A stretch of DNA of 64,000 bases. Source: Chryseobacterium sp. PMSZPI (GTDB taxonomy: Bacteria > Bacteroidota > Bacteroidia > Flavobacteriales > Weeksellaceae). This document shows, piece by piece, positions 33,049 to 41,455 of the stretch. Positions within the stretch are counted from its first letter, which is position 1. Every line of letters starts with the position of its first letter. Location: assembly GCF_002835665.1 (NCBI RefSeq), contig NZ_PIZV01000004.1, positions 1-64,000 on the forward strand, in the 5' to 3' direction. The notes under the pieces were generated by a model. That model was given only the letters and a program-made list of their open reading frames with translations, was not told the DNA's origin and ran no database searches. A program made the position numbers and the translations under genes.

Positions 33049-34734
33049 ATGAAAAAGCAGTTATTTTTTGTATTTCTGTTGAGCAATTATGCACTATGGG
33101 CGCAATCTCCCGGTGGGGTTTCCGGTAATTTACAAATATGGGTAAAGGCGGATGCAGGTACAGGTACGACAACAGACAATACACAGGTTTCTATTTGGGA
33201 GAACCAAAAAACGGGAGGAGTAAATGGAATTGCCAATCAAGGGATGCCAGGCTATTATGCCGATCCGGGCGTTGGGGCAAGACCAGTTTACAGGGCAGCA
33301 ATGGCTATTCCAAGCTTTAACTTTAATCCGGCTATTCAAATTGTAAGTACGAATGGGTATAGATCAGGATATAAGTTCCCTTCGGGTTTTCCCGACAATA
33401 CAACCAACGCACTTACTTCGTATACCCACCTTTCAAGGAATGTTTCTTCTGTCTACAGAACTGTATTTGTGATGAATGGGACAACAAGAAATTCTAATAC
33501 AGGGGCAATAGCGGGCATATGGCAATCCCCATTTTTTGGAACACAAAACAACCGTCCCGAGTTTTATAATGAAAAAGAATCCGGGGATGTGTTTTTTGGT
33601 ACAAATACCATCAATACTGTTGGAAGTAATATTCCGAGTATTCAGTCTTATTACAATAATATTTCAGGAGGCAATACCCATTATTTTTTTGATAATAATG
33701 GGTTGGCATTTGGACAACCATCGAATAATGTTTCTTCTACAAGCAATTATCCGGGAATGGTTCTTTTAATGGATAATGACGGTGGTAATGGAAGTACATC
33801 ATTAGCAGGAGACAAGATTGGAGAATTTATTTTATATTCGGGAACGCAAACTCCCGAAGAGAGACAGAGGGTCAATTCCTATCTTGCTATTAAGTATGGA
33901 GTTACTTTACAACAGCCCCAGAATTATATTTCTTCTAACCTGACTACGACATGGGATTCTACACTCAATACCAATTTCAATAATAATATTTTTGGTTTAG
34001 CAAAAGATGATAGCTCAGTTTTAAATCAAGTCGTATCTAATAGTATTAATGCTGAAAACAATATCATTCTTACGGTATCTACTACAAATAATTTTGTTTT
34101 ACCTAATGCTGATCCAAGCAGACTTGGTTTTCCTCAGAATAATACTTTCCTGACGATAGGTGATAATAACAATCAGTCATCAACCCTTACTAATTTTTCT
34201 GTGGCGGGAAAAACGATTCAAAGAGCATGGTTAGCCCAAAGAATAAATAATACTGCTTCTACGTGGCTTCAGATTGATCTTTCAGGTTATAGTGGTATTG
34301 TTGCTACAGATAAAGTATATATGATAGTTTCTGATGATAGTGGATTTTCACAAAATGTACAAATGATTCCTGCCACCAGTGTTACAGGAGGAAAAGCAGT
34401 ATTTAACTATGCGTTTCCCGGTAATAAATATTTCACAGTTGGTATTAACCTTCAAACTTACTGTACCCAAAATCCTGCAACAGGGACTCCGGACGGTTAT
34501 ACAAAATTAGGGATCACTGGCTACACCAATGTGCAAAATGGCTGGCCCGGAAATATTCCTAATGGGTTTATGGCGCTTGAGTCAAAGAATAAAGGAATGG
34601 TTATTACCAGAACAACTTCAAATAACATTGCATTACCGGTTGAAGGAATGTTAATTTATGACACAGCAGATAAATGTTTTAAGCTTTACAATGGCACAAG
34701 TTGGAATTGCATCGTAAGGTCTTGTAATAATTAA
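33049..34734 (+). CDS. Large secreted surface protein A1 (LamG-like, C-terminal knob-like module)
   Basis: A 561-residue exported protein. After the signal peptide (residues 1-19, ending WAQ) comes SPGGVSGNLQIWVKADAG, the start of a concanavalin/LamG-like domain ending near residue 285 (LYSGTQTPEERQRVNSYLAIKYG). A second conserved beta-rich part (about 290-475) contains NNIFGLAKDD and FLTIGDNNN. The C-terminus (about 478-561) has GTPDGYTKLGITGYTNVQNGW and a module of about 55 residues, ESKNKGMVITR...GMLIYDT..KCFKLYNG. No type IX sorting domain is present. The protein is homologous to A2 at 35931-38987, and the small gene B1 follows after 11 bases. A cell-surface or extracellular adhesive role is likely but unproven. 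Confidence 0.85.
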   Translation: MKKQLFFVFLLSNYALWAQSPGGVSGNLQIWVKADAGTGTTTDNTQVSIWENQKTGGVNGIANQGMPGYYADPGVGARPVYRAAMAIPSFNFNPAIQIVSTNGYRSGYKFPSGFPDNTTNALTSYTHLSRNVSSVYRTVFVMNGTTRNSNTGAIAGIWQSPFFGTQNNRPEFYNEKESGDVFFGTNTINTVGSNIPSIQSYYNNISGGNTHYFFDNNGLAFGQPSNNVSSTSNYPGMVLLMDNDGGNGSTSLAGDKIGEFILYSGTQTPEERQRVNSYLAIKYGVTLQQPQNYISSNLTTTWDSTLNTNFNNNIFGLAKDDSSVLNQVVSNSINAENNIILTVSTTNNFVLPNADPSRLGFPQNNTFLTIGDNNNQSSTLTNFSVAGKTIQRAWLAQRINNTASTWLQIDLSGYSGIVATDKVYMIVSDDSGFSQNVQMIPATSVTGGKAVFNYAFPGNKYFTVGINLQTYCTQNPATGTPDGYTKLGITGYTNVQNGWPGNIPNGFMALESKNKGMVITRTTSNNIALPVEGMLIYDTADKCFKLYNGTSWNCIVRSCNN

Positions 34735-34745
34735 AAAATGAAAAA

Positions 34746-35246
34746 ATGAAAAAAATAATTGCCACCCTAACATTGTTTTCTGCAGGAATAATCTATGCAC
34801 AAATTGGTGTTGAAAAGACACAGGTTGAAGGGGATGGTCTTTTAGACTTTCCTTCCAATACAACCAAAGGTATATTGTTACCTATTGTGGAAACTCTTCC
34901 CACCAATGCTGCCAGTGGGACGCTTTTAATGGATAAGAATGATCAAATTTTGAAAATGAACGTAGAATCGGCTTGGATTCCGTTAAGTGATCCAGGATCT
35001 GTTTCTGCTGTTACTTTTAATACAAATGGAGAAATTCCGGGACAAAACAGAATCATTATGGGAGCTACTGCTTCAAATGCTCCGGGAGTTTTGGTATTGG
35101 AGTCTTCCAATAAAGCACTTATACTTCCTAAAATAACCTCTCCTCATCTTAATGTTAAAAATCCATACCCTGGAATGATATGTTATGATACTGCAAGTAA
35201 AACTATGGCAGTATTTGATGGATTGAAGTGGAGCTATTGGAAATAA
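34746..35246 (+). CDS. Small secreted partner protein B1 (two knob-like modules)
   Basis: A 166-residue exported protein: signal peptide of about 18 residues (ending IYAQ), then two copies of one module. Copy 1 (about 30-80) has LLDFPSNTTKGILLPIVE...GTLLMDKNDQILKMN.ESAWIPL. Copy 2 (about 113-166) has VLVLESSNKALILPKI...PGMICYDTASKTMAVFDGLKWSYW. The same module ends the large protein A1. It resembles C-terminal pieces of tail-fibre-like Bacteroidota proteins of the form LPRM...GLLVYDT...FYNGTAW. It follows A1 with an 11-base gap, so the pair is translated together and probably forms a complex. A paralogue, B2, lies at 39018-39518. Confidence 0.85.
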   Translation: MKKIIATLTLFSAGIIYAQIGVEKTQVEGDGLLDFPSNTTKGILLPIVETLPTNAASGTLLMDKNDQILKMNVESAWIPLSDPGSVSAVTFNTNGEIPGQNRIIMGATASNAPGVLVLESSNKALILPKITSPHLNVKNPYPGMICYDTASKTMAVFDGLKWSYWK

Positions 35247-35265
35247 AAATAATATTTAAATAAAC

Positions 35266-35302
35266 AAAAAATGCCGGGAAAAATATTTTTCGGCATTTTT
35301 TA
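35266..35302 (+). terminator. Terminator after the A1-B1 pair
   Basis: AAAAATGCCG (35266-35275) pairs with CGGCATTTTT (35291-35300). The T run of the right arm acts as the release tract. Confidence 0.85.
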
Positions 35303-35559
35303 ATGAGAAGAAAATGCTTTCTTATTGTGATTAATACCAACCTGTGCGATTTTATCAATTGTTATTCAAATTTTTTGGGTGAAAAAAAATAACATTTAAG
35401 TCTAATTAAATTTAAATTAAATGTTTTTGAATTTAAAAAAATGGAGAATAAATAAAATAAGATTAATTTATGTTAAAATTGTTTTTTATTTTGTTTGATG
35501 AATTTATAATTGTTTTGGTTATAAAATGATTATTATTTATGTTTTTTAATAAATTACTA

Positions 35560-35590
35560 TTGTTTTATCAAAATACAAGACTTATATTTG
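35560..35590 (+). promoter_or_regulatory. Bacteroidota-type promoter (TTG-N20-TATATTTG)
   Basis: The -33 TTG and -7 TATATTTG boxes are separated by 20 bases, the standard spacing. This is the best complete promoter in the window. It probably drives the A2-B2 pair through a long leader. Confidence 0.7.
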
Positions 35591-35684
35591 CAGAATATAT
35601 TAATGTTTATTGTATTGCTTTATTGCGTTTTAAATTCAATTGAGGATTAGTAAAATAAAGTAATAATTAACACAAACACAACAA

Positions 35685-35783
35685 ATGAGAAAAAACACAA
35701 GGATTCTTCGCACTTCTGTGCCAATATGCCAGTATGGTTTTTACCATCATATGAGGTATGCCTATATTATAGTTGAAAATTGA
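35685..35783 (+). CDS. Possible 32-residue leader peptide upstream of the A2 surface gene
   Basis: A short frame starting at ATG 35685, about 90 bases after the promoter: basic at first (MRKNTRILRTSVPICQYGF), then YHHMRYAYIIVEN. Its start context ACACAACAAATG resembles the AATCAACAAAATNATG context of the peptide genes near 61 kb. It could be a translated leader or chance. There is no independent support. Confidence 0.25.
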   Translation: MRKNTRILRTSVPICQYGFYHHMRYAYIIVEN

Positions 35784-35930
35784 GAATGAGTACGGATAAT
35801 CAGTAAGCTGTGGCTATTGATCGATTTGAAATGACTTTTATTTCATCATGAATAATAAAATTCATGATGTCTGAATACCTATCTATACATATCATGTAAA
35901 AACCATTAAAGAGCTATCTAAAAACAACAT

Positions 35931-38900
35931 ATGAAAAAGCTATTATTTTCGATTCCATTCATGCTGAGCTGTATACTCTGGGGTCAGTCACCTGGTGGTG
36001 TAAACTCAGAATTGAGGATCTGGCTCAAAGCCAATGATGGATTTTCCCCAAGCTCGTGGACAGACCGATCAGGATCAGGGAATACTTTTACACAATTGAA
36101 TGCGACAAGGATGCCTTCCTTAATTGCTGCATCTCCCAAAAATAATTTTAATCCAAGCGTTGATTTTGGCCCTGTAAATATGCCGGCACAGGCAAAATTT
36201 ATGGTGGTTCCGACCAATGGACCATACATAGCTAATAATATAGGAAATACAATGTTCCTGATGATAAGTGCTAAGGATCTTTCAGGATATCAGGATTACC
36301 TGGGATTTGGAGGAACTACAACAGGAGCAGCATTAGTTAATGCTAACATCCCTGTAGCAACCAATAATACCAATAGTAATACGGCTGTGCAACTCTATCC
36401 GGTAGCCGGAGGAAATTTTACTCTGGCCAGAACATTGAATAAACTGCATATGGTAGATTTTTCTTACCCTTTTGCAGGAACTACAACTTCCATTTCTGCC
36501 GGATTGGATGGAAGAACACAAATGGCTAGTGCGAGTTTTACGAGTAATACTGCCAGAGGAGCGATATTAGGCTCGCAACCGGAAATTGCAGCTGCTGATA
36601 TGGGTGAAATTGTTGCTTATCAGAGAGAACTCACTGCAGCAGAAAAAGTTAGAGTTCGTTCTTATTTAGCTATTAAATATGGAATTACATTATCCCAGCC
36701 TCAAAACTATATAGCTTCTGATGGTACTACTGTAGCATGGAATTCTGCAAGAAATAGTAGTTTTAATAATAATATTTTTGGTTTAGCAAACGATGACGGT
36801 TCAGCGTTGGATCAGAGGGTATCCAATAGTATTAACAGCGGAACCATACTTACTGTTGCTAACAATAATGATTTCACTTCTGCCAATGCGAATGGAAGCA
36901 GAACATCTTTTGTACAAAATAGAACTTTCCTTTTATTTGGAGATAATGATAATACCTCTACAAGTTTGTTAGATGTTCCTTCTGCATTAAACCCCAAGGG
37001 TGATAAAAAAAGGATCCAAAGGGTATGGCAGGTTGAAAAAGTAAATGATACCGGTACTACATGGCTTCAGGCCGATCTTTCATCATATGCAATCAATAGT
37101 AATATATTTATGATGGTGGCGGATGATCCTAATTTTACCACCAATCTGGTAAAAGTTCCCGGAGTTATTGTTAATGGTAAAGTTACTTTTAATTATAATT
37201 TTCCTGCTAATAAGTACATTACATTTGCCGGAGAGATTGCACAAGGTACCTGCCAACAATGTACAGGAGGAAAGGTATTTCAGTTTGATACAGGAAGAGC
37301 CTGGGCCAATGGAGGACAGGTTGCTCGTGATAATAACGAGATTTCCAACATTCTACTGGGAACAACGTCGCAAGGTGAACTTAGAATCGTTAAAATGAAA
37401 TCAGACTATTCCGCAGATCCTAGTGTAGAATATGCTCCCAGAGCCTATCCAAGTTGGATTGGAGGAACATGGATGCTTACCCGTAGATATGATAATACCA
37501 ATGTCGTTGTGAAGCACTCTGTAGAATTGAATCAAGCGGTTAAAGCAAGATTCCAGATTTCTAATATTAATAAATATCTGAATAATGCCAACTTTTTTAC
37601 CGTTAAAGGATATTGTGACGGAGTAGTGGTACAGCCAAAAGTAACTTATGGCTATCCTGTTAATAATAACACGACCTTCAGGATAGATCCGGACAATACC
37701 TTACACGGAACAAGACCTTTCAGAGGATTTACCTATTTATATTCTACTGCTAATATTGTCTTTGATCGTCCGGTGCAGAGAATAGAAATAGAATGTAGGG
37801 TGGAAAGAGTCAACACATTGAAAACTCTTCGTTCTCTAGCTTGGGGACAGATGACTTTTGAATGTGCAGCCAACCCAGACCCGAATCCGGATAATATGTA
37901 TATGTATCAGTCATTTACAACTAATCCTATTTTTGCGTGTAACGAAACTACTATGATGATGAGAATTATTAATAACAATGCAGTTTCCAAAACAATTAAT
38001 ATTAATAATACACTCCCTGCAGGACTAGCTTATGTTCCCAATTCATATAATGATGTAGAATTGCCTGCCAATTCTCCTCAGCCGACTTATGGAGGAACTT
38101 TATTCTCATTGAATAATCTTGTTATTCCTCCGGGAGATCATACAATTTATATCAACGTAAAACCCACAGCTAACGTAAGCACAACGTATCAGACTCAAGG
38201 GTCTTTTACGGTGAACGGAAATACTTATAATAGCGATGGTGATCCTGCAACTCCCGGCTTCCAGACATCACCGCTTCAGGTATTGGAGGGAGCAAATGTA
38301 GATACATCAAAATTTAAATTAACCAAAACAACAAGCACTGCATGTAGTAAGAATGGCCAGCAGATTACTTATAAACTGATGATTGAAAATAATTCCGGCG
38401 CAGATGTAAATGGAGCTGTTCTGGAAGAAGACTTACAATATGGGCAAAGTGTGCAGAGCTATACTCTTAATGGTGGGCTAACGGGAACTCCGGTAGTAGA
38501 TCCTATAGGAGGAACGATTTTACATTTAAAAGACTTGAAAATTCCGACAGGAACCAGCTATGTGGAAATGGTAGTGAATATTAATGATTCTTACACCAAT
38601 AGTAATAATACAAGCTTATTTAACTTCTTCAAAGTGGAATTGGCTCCTAATAGTCCTTGTGGTAACGGAGGTGCAATTACGTCAAATATTATTGATATTG
38701 CTCTGTGTGAGTATTGTACTAAAGACCCTTTAACCGGAACTCCTGATGGATTTACAAAAGTAGGTATTACAGGATATTCCGGTATCCAAAATGGTTGGCC
38801 GGGAAATATTCCTAACGGTTTTATTGCTATTGAGTCAAAAAACAAAGGGATGGTGATTACAAGAACAACTTCAGGAAGTATTGCTAAACCAATTGAAGGA

Positions 38901-38987
38901 ATGCTGATCTACGATACTACAGACAAGTGCTTTAAACTGTACAACGGGACAGTATGGAAATGTATTACGAGATCTTGTAATGATTAG
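35931..38987 (+). CDS. Large secreted surface protein A2 (LamG-like, DUF11-like, C-terminal knob-like module)
   Basis: A 1018-residue paralogue of A1. It has a signal peptide (1-18, ending LWGQ), a LamG-like domain from SPGGVNSELRIWLKAN to about 245 (LAIKYGITL), and the second conserved beta part to about 435 (NNIFGLANDDG, TFLLFGDNDN). An insert absent from A1 (about 440-930) contains a CQQCTGGK motif, a region with WIGGTWMLTRRYD, and two prealbumin-like repeats of DUF11 type (MMRIINNNAVSKTININN; TYKLMIENNSGADVNG). The C-terminal 85 residues, from CTKDPLTGTPDGFTKVG to the end, are nearly the same as in A1. No type IX sorting tail is visible. It is followed by partner gene B2 after 30 bases. 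Confidence 0.85.
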   Translation: MKKLLFSIPFMLSCILWGQSPGGVNSELRIWLKANDGFSPSSWTDRSGSGNTFTQLNATRMPSLIAASPKNNFNPSVDFGPVNMPAQAKFMVVPTNGPYIANNIGNTMFLMISAKDLSGYQDYLGFGGTTTGAALVNANIPVATNNTNSNTAVQLYPVAGGNFTLARTLNKLHMVDFSYPFAGTTTSISAGLDGRTQMASASFTSNTARGAILGSQPEIAAADMGEIVAYQRELTAAEKVRVRSYLAIKYGITLSQPQNYIASDGTTVAWNSARNSSFNNNIFGLANDDGSALDQRVSNSINSGTILTVANNNDFTSANANGSRTSFVQNRTFLLFGDNDNTSTSLLDVPSALNPKGDKKRIQRVWQVEKVNDTGTTWLQADLSSYAINSNIFMMVADDPNFTTNLVKVPGVIVNGKVTFNYNFPANKYITFAGEIAQGTCQQCTGGKVFQFDTGRAWANGGQVARDNNEISNILLGTTSQGELRIVKMKSDYSADPSVEYAPRAYPSWIGGTWMLTRRYDNTNVVVKHSVELNQAVKARFQISNINKYLNNANFFTVKGYCDGVVVQPKVTYGYPVNNNTTFRIDPDNTLHGTRPFRGFTYLYSTANIVFDRPVQRIEIECRVERVNTLKTLRSLAWGQMTFECAANPDPNPDNMYMYQSFTTNPIFACNETTMMMRIINNNAVSKTININNTLPAGLAYVPNSYNDVELPANSPQPTYGGTLFSLNNLVIPPGDHTIYINVKPTANVSTTYQTQGSFTVNGNTYNSDGDPATPGFQTSPLQVLEGANVDTSKFKLTKTTSTACSKNGQQITYKLMIENNSGADVNGAVLEEDLQYGQSVQSYTLNGGLTGTPVVDPIGGTILHLKDLKIPTGTSYVEMVVNINDSYTNSNNTSLFNFFKVELAPNSPCGNGGAITSNIIDIALCEYCTKDPLTGTPDGFTKVGITGYSGIQNGWPGNIPNGFIAIESKNKGMVITRTTSGSIAKPIEGMLIYDTTDKCFKLYNGTVWKCITRSCND

Positions 38988-39017
38988 GATTTTCGATAAT
39001 GATTTTAAAAAAACGAA

Positions 39018-39518
39018 ATGAAAAAAATTATTGTAATAATAACATTGTTTTATACGGGAGTAGTATCGGCACAGATTGCTGTTGAAAAAGCTCAGGTAGA
39101 TGGAGATGGTCTTTTGGACTTTCCTGCCAATACAACAAAAGGTATTCTGTTGCCTATTGTGGAAACACTTCCTACAGATGCCGTTGGAGGAACTCTTTTA
39201 ATGGATAAAAATGATAAAACTTTAAAAATGAATGTTGAGTCTTCATGGGTTTTGTTGAGTGACCAAGGGTCAATTACAAATGCCGTGTTCAATACCGGGG
39301 AAGAAATTCCGGGACAAAACAGGATCATTATGGGAGCAAATACAACAACTGCTCCGGGAGTTTTGGTATTAGAATCGTCAAATAAAGCGCTTATTCTTCC
39401 TAAGATAGCCGCGCCTCATACTAATGTAAAGAGTCCATATCCCGGGATGATATGCTATGATACGGTCAGTAAAAGTATGGCGGTTTTTGATGGATTGAAA
39501 TGGAGCTATTGGAAATAG
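39018..39518 (+). CDS. Small secreted partner protein B2 (two knob-like modules)
   Basis: A 166-residue paralogue of B1, identical at roughly three quarters of the positions by eye. It has a signal peptide (ending VSAQ), a first module from LLDFPANTTKGILLPIVE to SSWVLL, and a second module VLVLESSNKALILPKIA...YPGMICYDT..KSMAVFDGLKWSYW. The second module and the linker IPGQNRIIMGA are the best-conserved parts. Its placement after A2, like B1 after A1, shows that the two-gene unit was duplicated as a whole. The function is unknown. Confidence 0.85.
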   Translation: MKKIIVIITLFYTGVVSAQIAVEKAQVDGDGLLDFPANTTKGILLPIVETLPTDAVGGTLLMDKNDKTLKMNVESSWVLLSDQGSITNAVFNTGEEIPGQNRIIMGANTTTAPGVLVLESSNKALILPKIAAPHTNVKSPYPGMICYDTVSKSMAVFDGLKWSYWK

Positions 39519-39557
39519 TTTATTAATAGTTTAATTATTGGTTTGATTGACTATTCG

Positions 39558-39590
39558 AGCCGGGAGAATGTTCTTCCGGCTTTTTTTATT
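39558..39590 (+). terminator. Terminator after the A2-B2 pair
   Basis: AGCCGG pairs with CCGGCT, with an inner AGAA/TTCT extension, followed by TTTTTTTATT. Confidence 0.85.
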
Positions 39591-39663
39591 GATGTTGTTT
39601 TTTGAACTAGTTCAAAGGTCAGAAAGTAGGAGTTCTGCAATTTTAGCCTAAACAATTTTATCA

Positions 39664-39804
39664 ATGGAAAATACATTCAGAAATATGTTGATTTTATGTC
39701 TCAGCTTGATTTCGCTAGTATCTATTAACGCACAACAAAAAAGAAAAATGGAAAAGACTCCAGTATTAAGTAAAATCAGGAAAAAGATTTCTTTAGAAAA
39801 ATAA
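39664..39804 (+). CDS. Small secreted basic peptide (46 residues)
   Basis: From ATG 39664 the frame gives a typical signal peptide (MENTFRNMLILCLSLISLVS, then INAQ). A short, very basic mature peptide follows, with QQKRKMEKTP and SKIRKKISLEK. It lies alone between two terminated units. The cleavage-site pattern matches that of the neighbouring exported proteins, which end in AQ. It may be a real secreted peptide; no homologue is known to me. Confidence 0.5.
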   Translation: MENTFRNMLILCLSLISLVSINAQQKRKMEKTPVLSKIRKKISLEK

Positions 39805-39903
39805 TTTCTATCAATTGCTTTGTAATATTTATAGAATTTTTTATTTATGAATTGATGAAATGATTAAATTGTGCATGGAAATAATTTAATTAATTTATTG
39901 ATA

Positions 39904-41100
39904 ATGAAAGTTCTACAAATTGTTTCAACATTCTGCTTTATCGCCTTTTTTGGTTTGTTGTCTGCTCAGGAACTGAGTGATGAGGTTAAACATAAAATTG
40001 GAAAAGTAGAAAATTCATTAAGCCCATCAGTGATTTCGGGAAGTAAAGAAGTACCGGCTTTTAATATTCTTGAAAGAATGAAAGAGCTTCATGTAAAAGG
40101 GGTAAGTATCGCAGTCATCAATAACTATGCAATAGAATGGACAAAAGCATATGGATACGCCGATGAAGAAGAAAATAGAAAGGCGGATATTAATACATTG
40201 TTTCAGGCGGCTTCCATAAGTAAAACGATCAATAGTTTAGGATTTATGAAACTGGTACAGCAAGGAAAAATAGATCTGGATCAAAATATTAATAATTATC
40301 TTAAAAGCTGGAAGTTTCCTTACGACAGTATTTCTAAAAATAAAATCATTACTTCAAGAAACCTCTTGAGTCATTCTGCAGGATTGGGTGTTTCCGGTTT
40401 TGGTGGCTATGAAAGGACGGTTGTAATACCCGATATTGTTCAGGTATTAAACGGAGCTTTTCCCGCAAATTCTAAAGCTGTTCGCTCTATAAAAGAGCCG
40501 GGAATTGCTTTTGATTATTCAGGGGGTGGGACTGTTATTTCTCAGCTTATCCTTACGGATACCAGTGGACAAGAATATGAGGAATTTATGAAAAAAGAAG
40601 TTTTCAACCCTCTGCAAATGAGCCATAGCACATATTCTGTAAGAAATGATACTTTGAATATTGCCTCAGGGTATTATAGTGACGGAAAGAAAGTGAAAGG
40701 TAAGTATCATCTGTATCCGGAATTTTCAGCAGCCGGACTTTGGACAACTCCTGAAGATCTGGCTAAATATATGATTGAGTGTCAACTGACACTGCAAGGT
40801 AAATCTGAAAAAGTCTTATCTCGGAAGTATATGAAAGAAAGATTTACTCCTGTGGTCAATTATAACGAAAGTAAGGTGGCGTTAGGCGTATTTCATCGGT
40901 ATAAAAACGGTGCTTACTATTTTAATCATAATGGTGGTAATGAGGGTTTTACTTGTGCTTCATATGGAAGTTTGGATAAAGGATATGGAGTAGTAGTTAT
41001 GACCAATAGCAATAACCCGGAATTAATGCTTGAAATTTGTAATAGTGTTGCCCGGGTGTATGAATGGGATCGGTTTTTTGTTCCTCAATTTACAAAGTAA
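39904..41100 (+). CDS. Serine hydrolase, class C beta-lactamase/PBP-like
   Basis: A 398-residue exported serine hydrolase of the beta-lactamase class C family. The signal peptide is residues 1-20 (FGLLSAQ). The nucleophile motif SxxK is SISK (about 98-101) in FQAASISKTIN. The tyrosine motif is in FDYSGGG (about 205), in place of YxN. The third motif (KTG-like) is replaced by HNGGNEG (about 345), as in many esterase- or peptidase-like members. The N-terminal region HVKGVSIAVI and LLSHSAGLG also fit. It may cleave D-amino-acid peptides or esters; activity on beta-lactams cannot be assumed. I used the ATG at 39904 instead of an upstream GTG at 39871, because the signal peptide begins there. Confidence 0.88.
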   Translation: MKVLQIVSTFCFIAFFGLLSAQELSDEVKHKIGKVENSLSPSVISGSKEVPAFNILERMKELHVKGVSIAVINNYAIEWTKAYGYADEEENRKADINTLFQAASISKTINSLGFMKLVQQGKIDLDQNINNYLKSWKFPYDSISKNKIITSRNLLSHSAGLGVSGFGGYERTVVIPDIVQVLNGAFPANSKAVRSIKEPGIAFDYSGGGTVISQLILTDTSGQEYEEFMKKEVFNPLQMSHSTYSVRNDTLNIASGYYSDGKKVKGKYHLYPEFSAAGLWTTPEDLAKYMIECQLTLQGKSEKVLSRKYMKERFTPVVNYNESKVALGVFHRYKNGAYYFNHNGGNEGFTCASYGSLDKGYGVVVMTNSNNPELMLEICNSVARVYEWDRFFVPQFTK

Positions 41101-41455
41101 GAGAAAACAGATGTGTATATATTTAACCAACCAAAAAGTAGGTTTTTCAAAGGGTTAAAAATTCAAGCCGTTATTTATTTTAAAATTATAAATTAAACAG
41201 ATGTTTTTAACTTGTTGTTTTTGACTGTTTTATGTGTTAAATGAATATTGCGAAATAGAGTGCTTCAATTACGGAGATAGGTATAATGAATCTGAATCTC
41301 TTTTGTTTTAAAAATTGATTTTTTTCTATTGTTTATTATTTTATTAAGAACGATTCAAAATAAGTAAAACAGGGACCAAAATGACAAATAACAGCTTTTT
41401 TTACCGCCTTTGTGGTTTATCATCCTTATTTTTGCAAGTCAAGTATAATTAAATC
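41101..41455 (+). other. Intergenic region before ccsBA
   Basis: 355 bases without a supportable gene, AT-rich. Near its end TTTG (41409-41412) and TATTTTTG (41427-41434) could form a promoter for ccsBA, but the 14-base spacing is shorter than usual. No repeat or terminator was seen. Confidence 0.4.

Larger units (their letters stand above)
35303..35930 (+). other. Intergenic region with promoter before the second surface-protein pair
   Basis: About 630 bases, extremely AT-rich in the first half. A well-formed Bacteroidota promoter (TTG at 35560-35562, 20 bases, TATATTTG at 35583-35590) is followed by a leader of about 340 bases. That leader holds a 32-codon open frame (35685-35783) before the surface gene A2 starts. 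No other gene is supported. Confidence 0.6.

Noticed and set aside
33049-39518. Type IX sorting domains on the large surface proteins
   Set aside because: The C-terminal modules (GMLIYDT...YNG) do not have the YPNP...GxYxxxI pattern of type A sorting tails.
39904-41100. Beta-lactamase conferring resistance
   Set aside because: The YxN and KTG motifs are not in their standard form, so only a serine hydrolase of this superfamily can be claimed.
41380-41451. 23-codon frame upstream of ccsBA
   Set aside because: It overlaps the probable promoter region and has no feature that supports translation.
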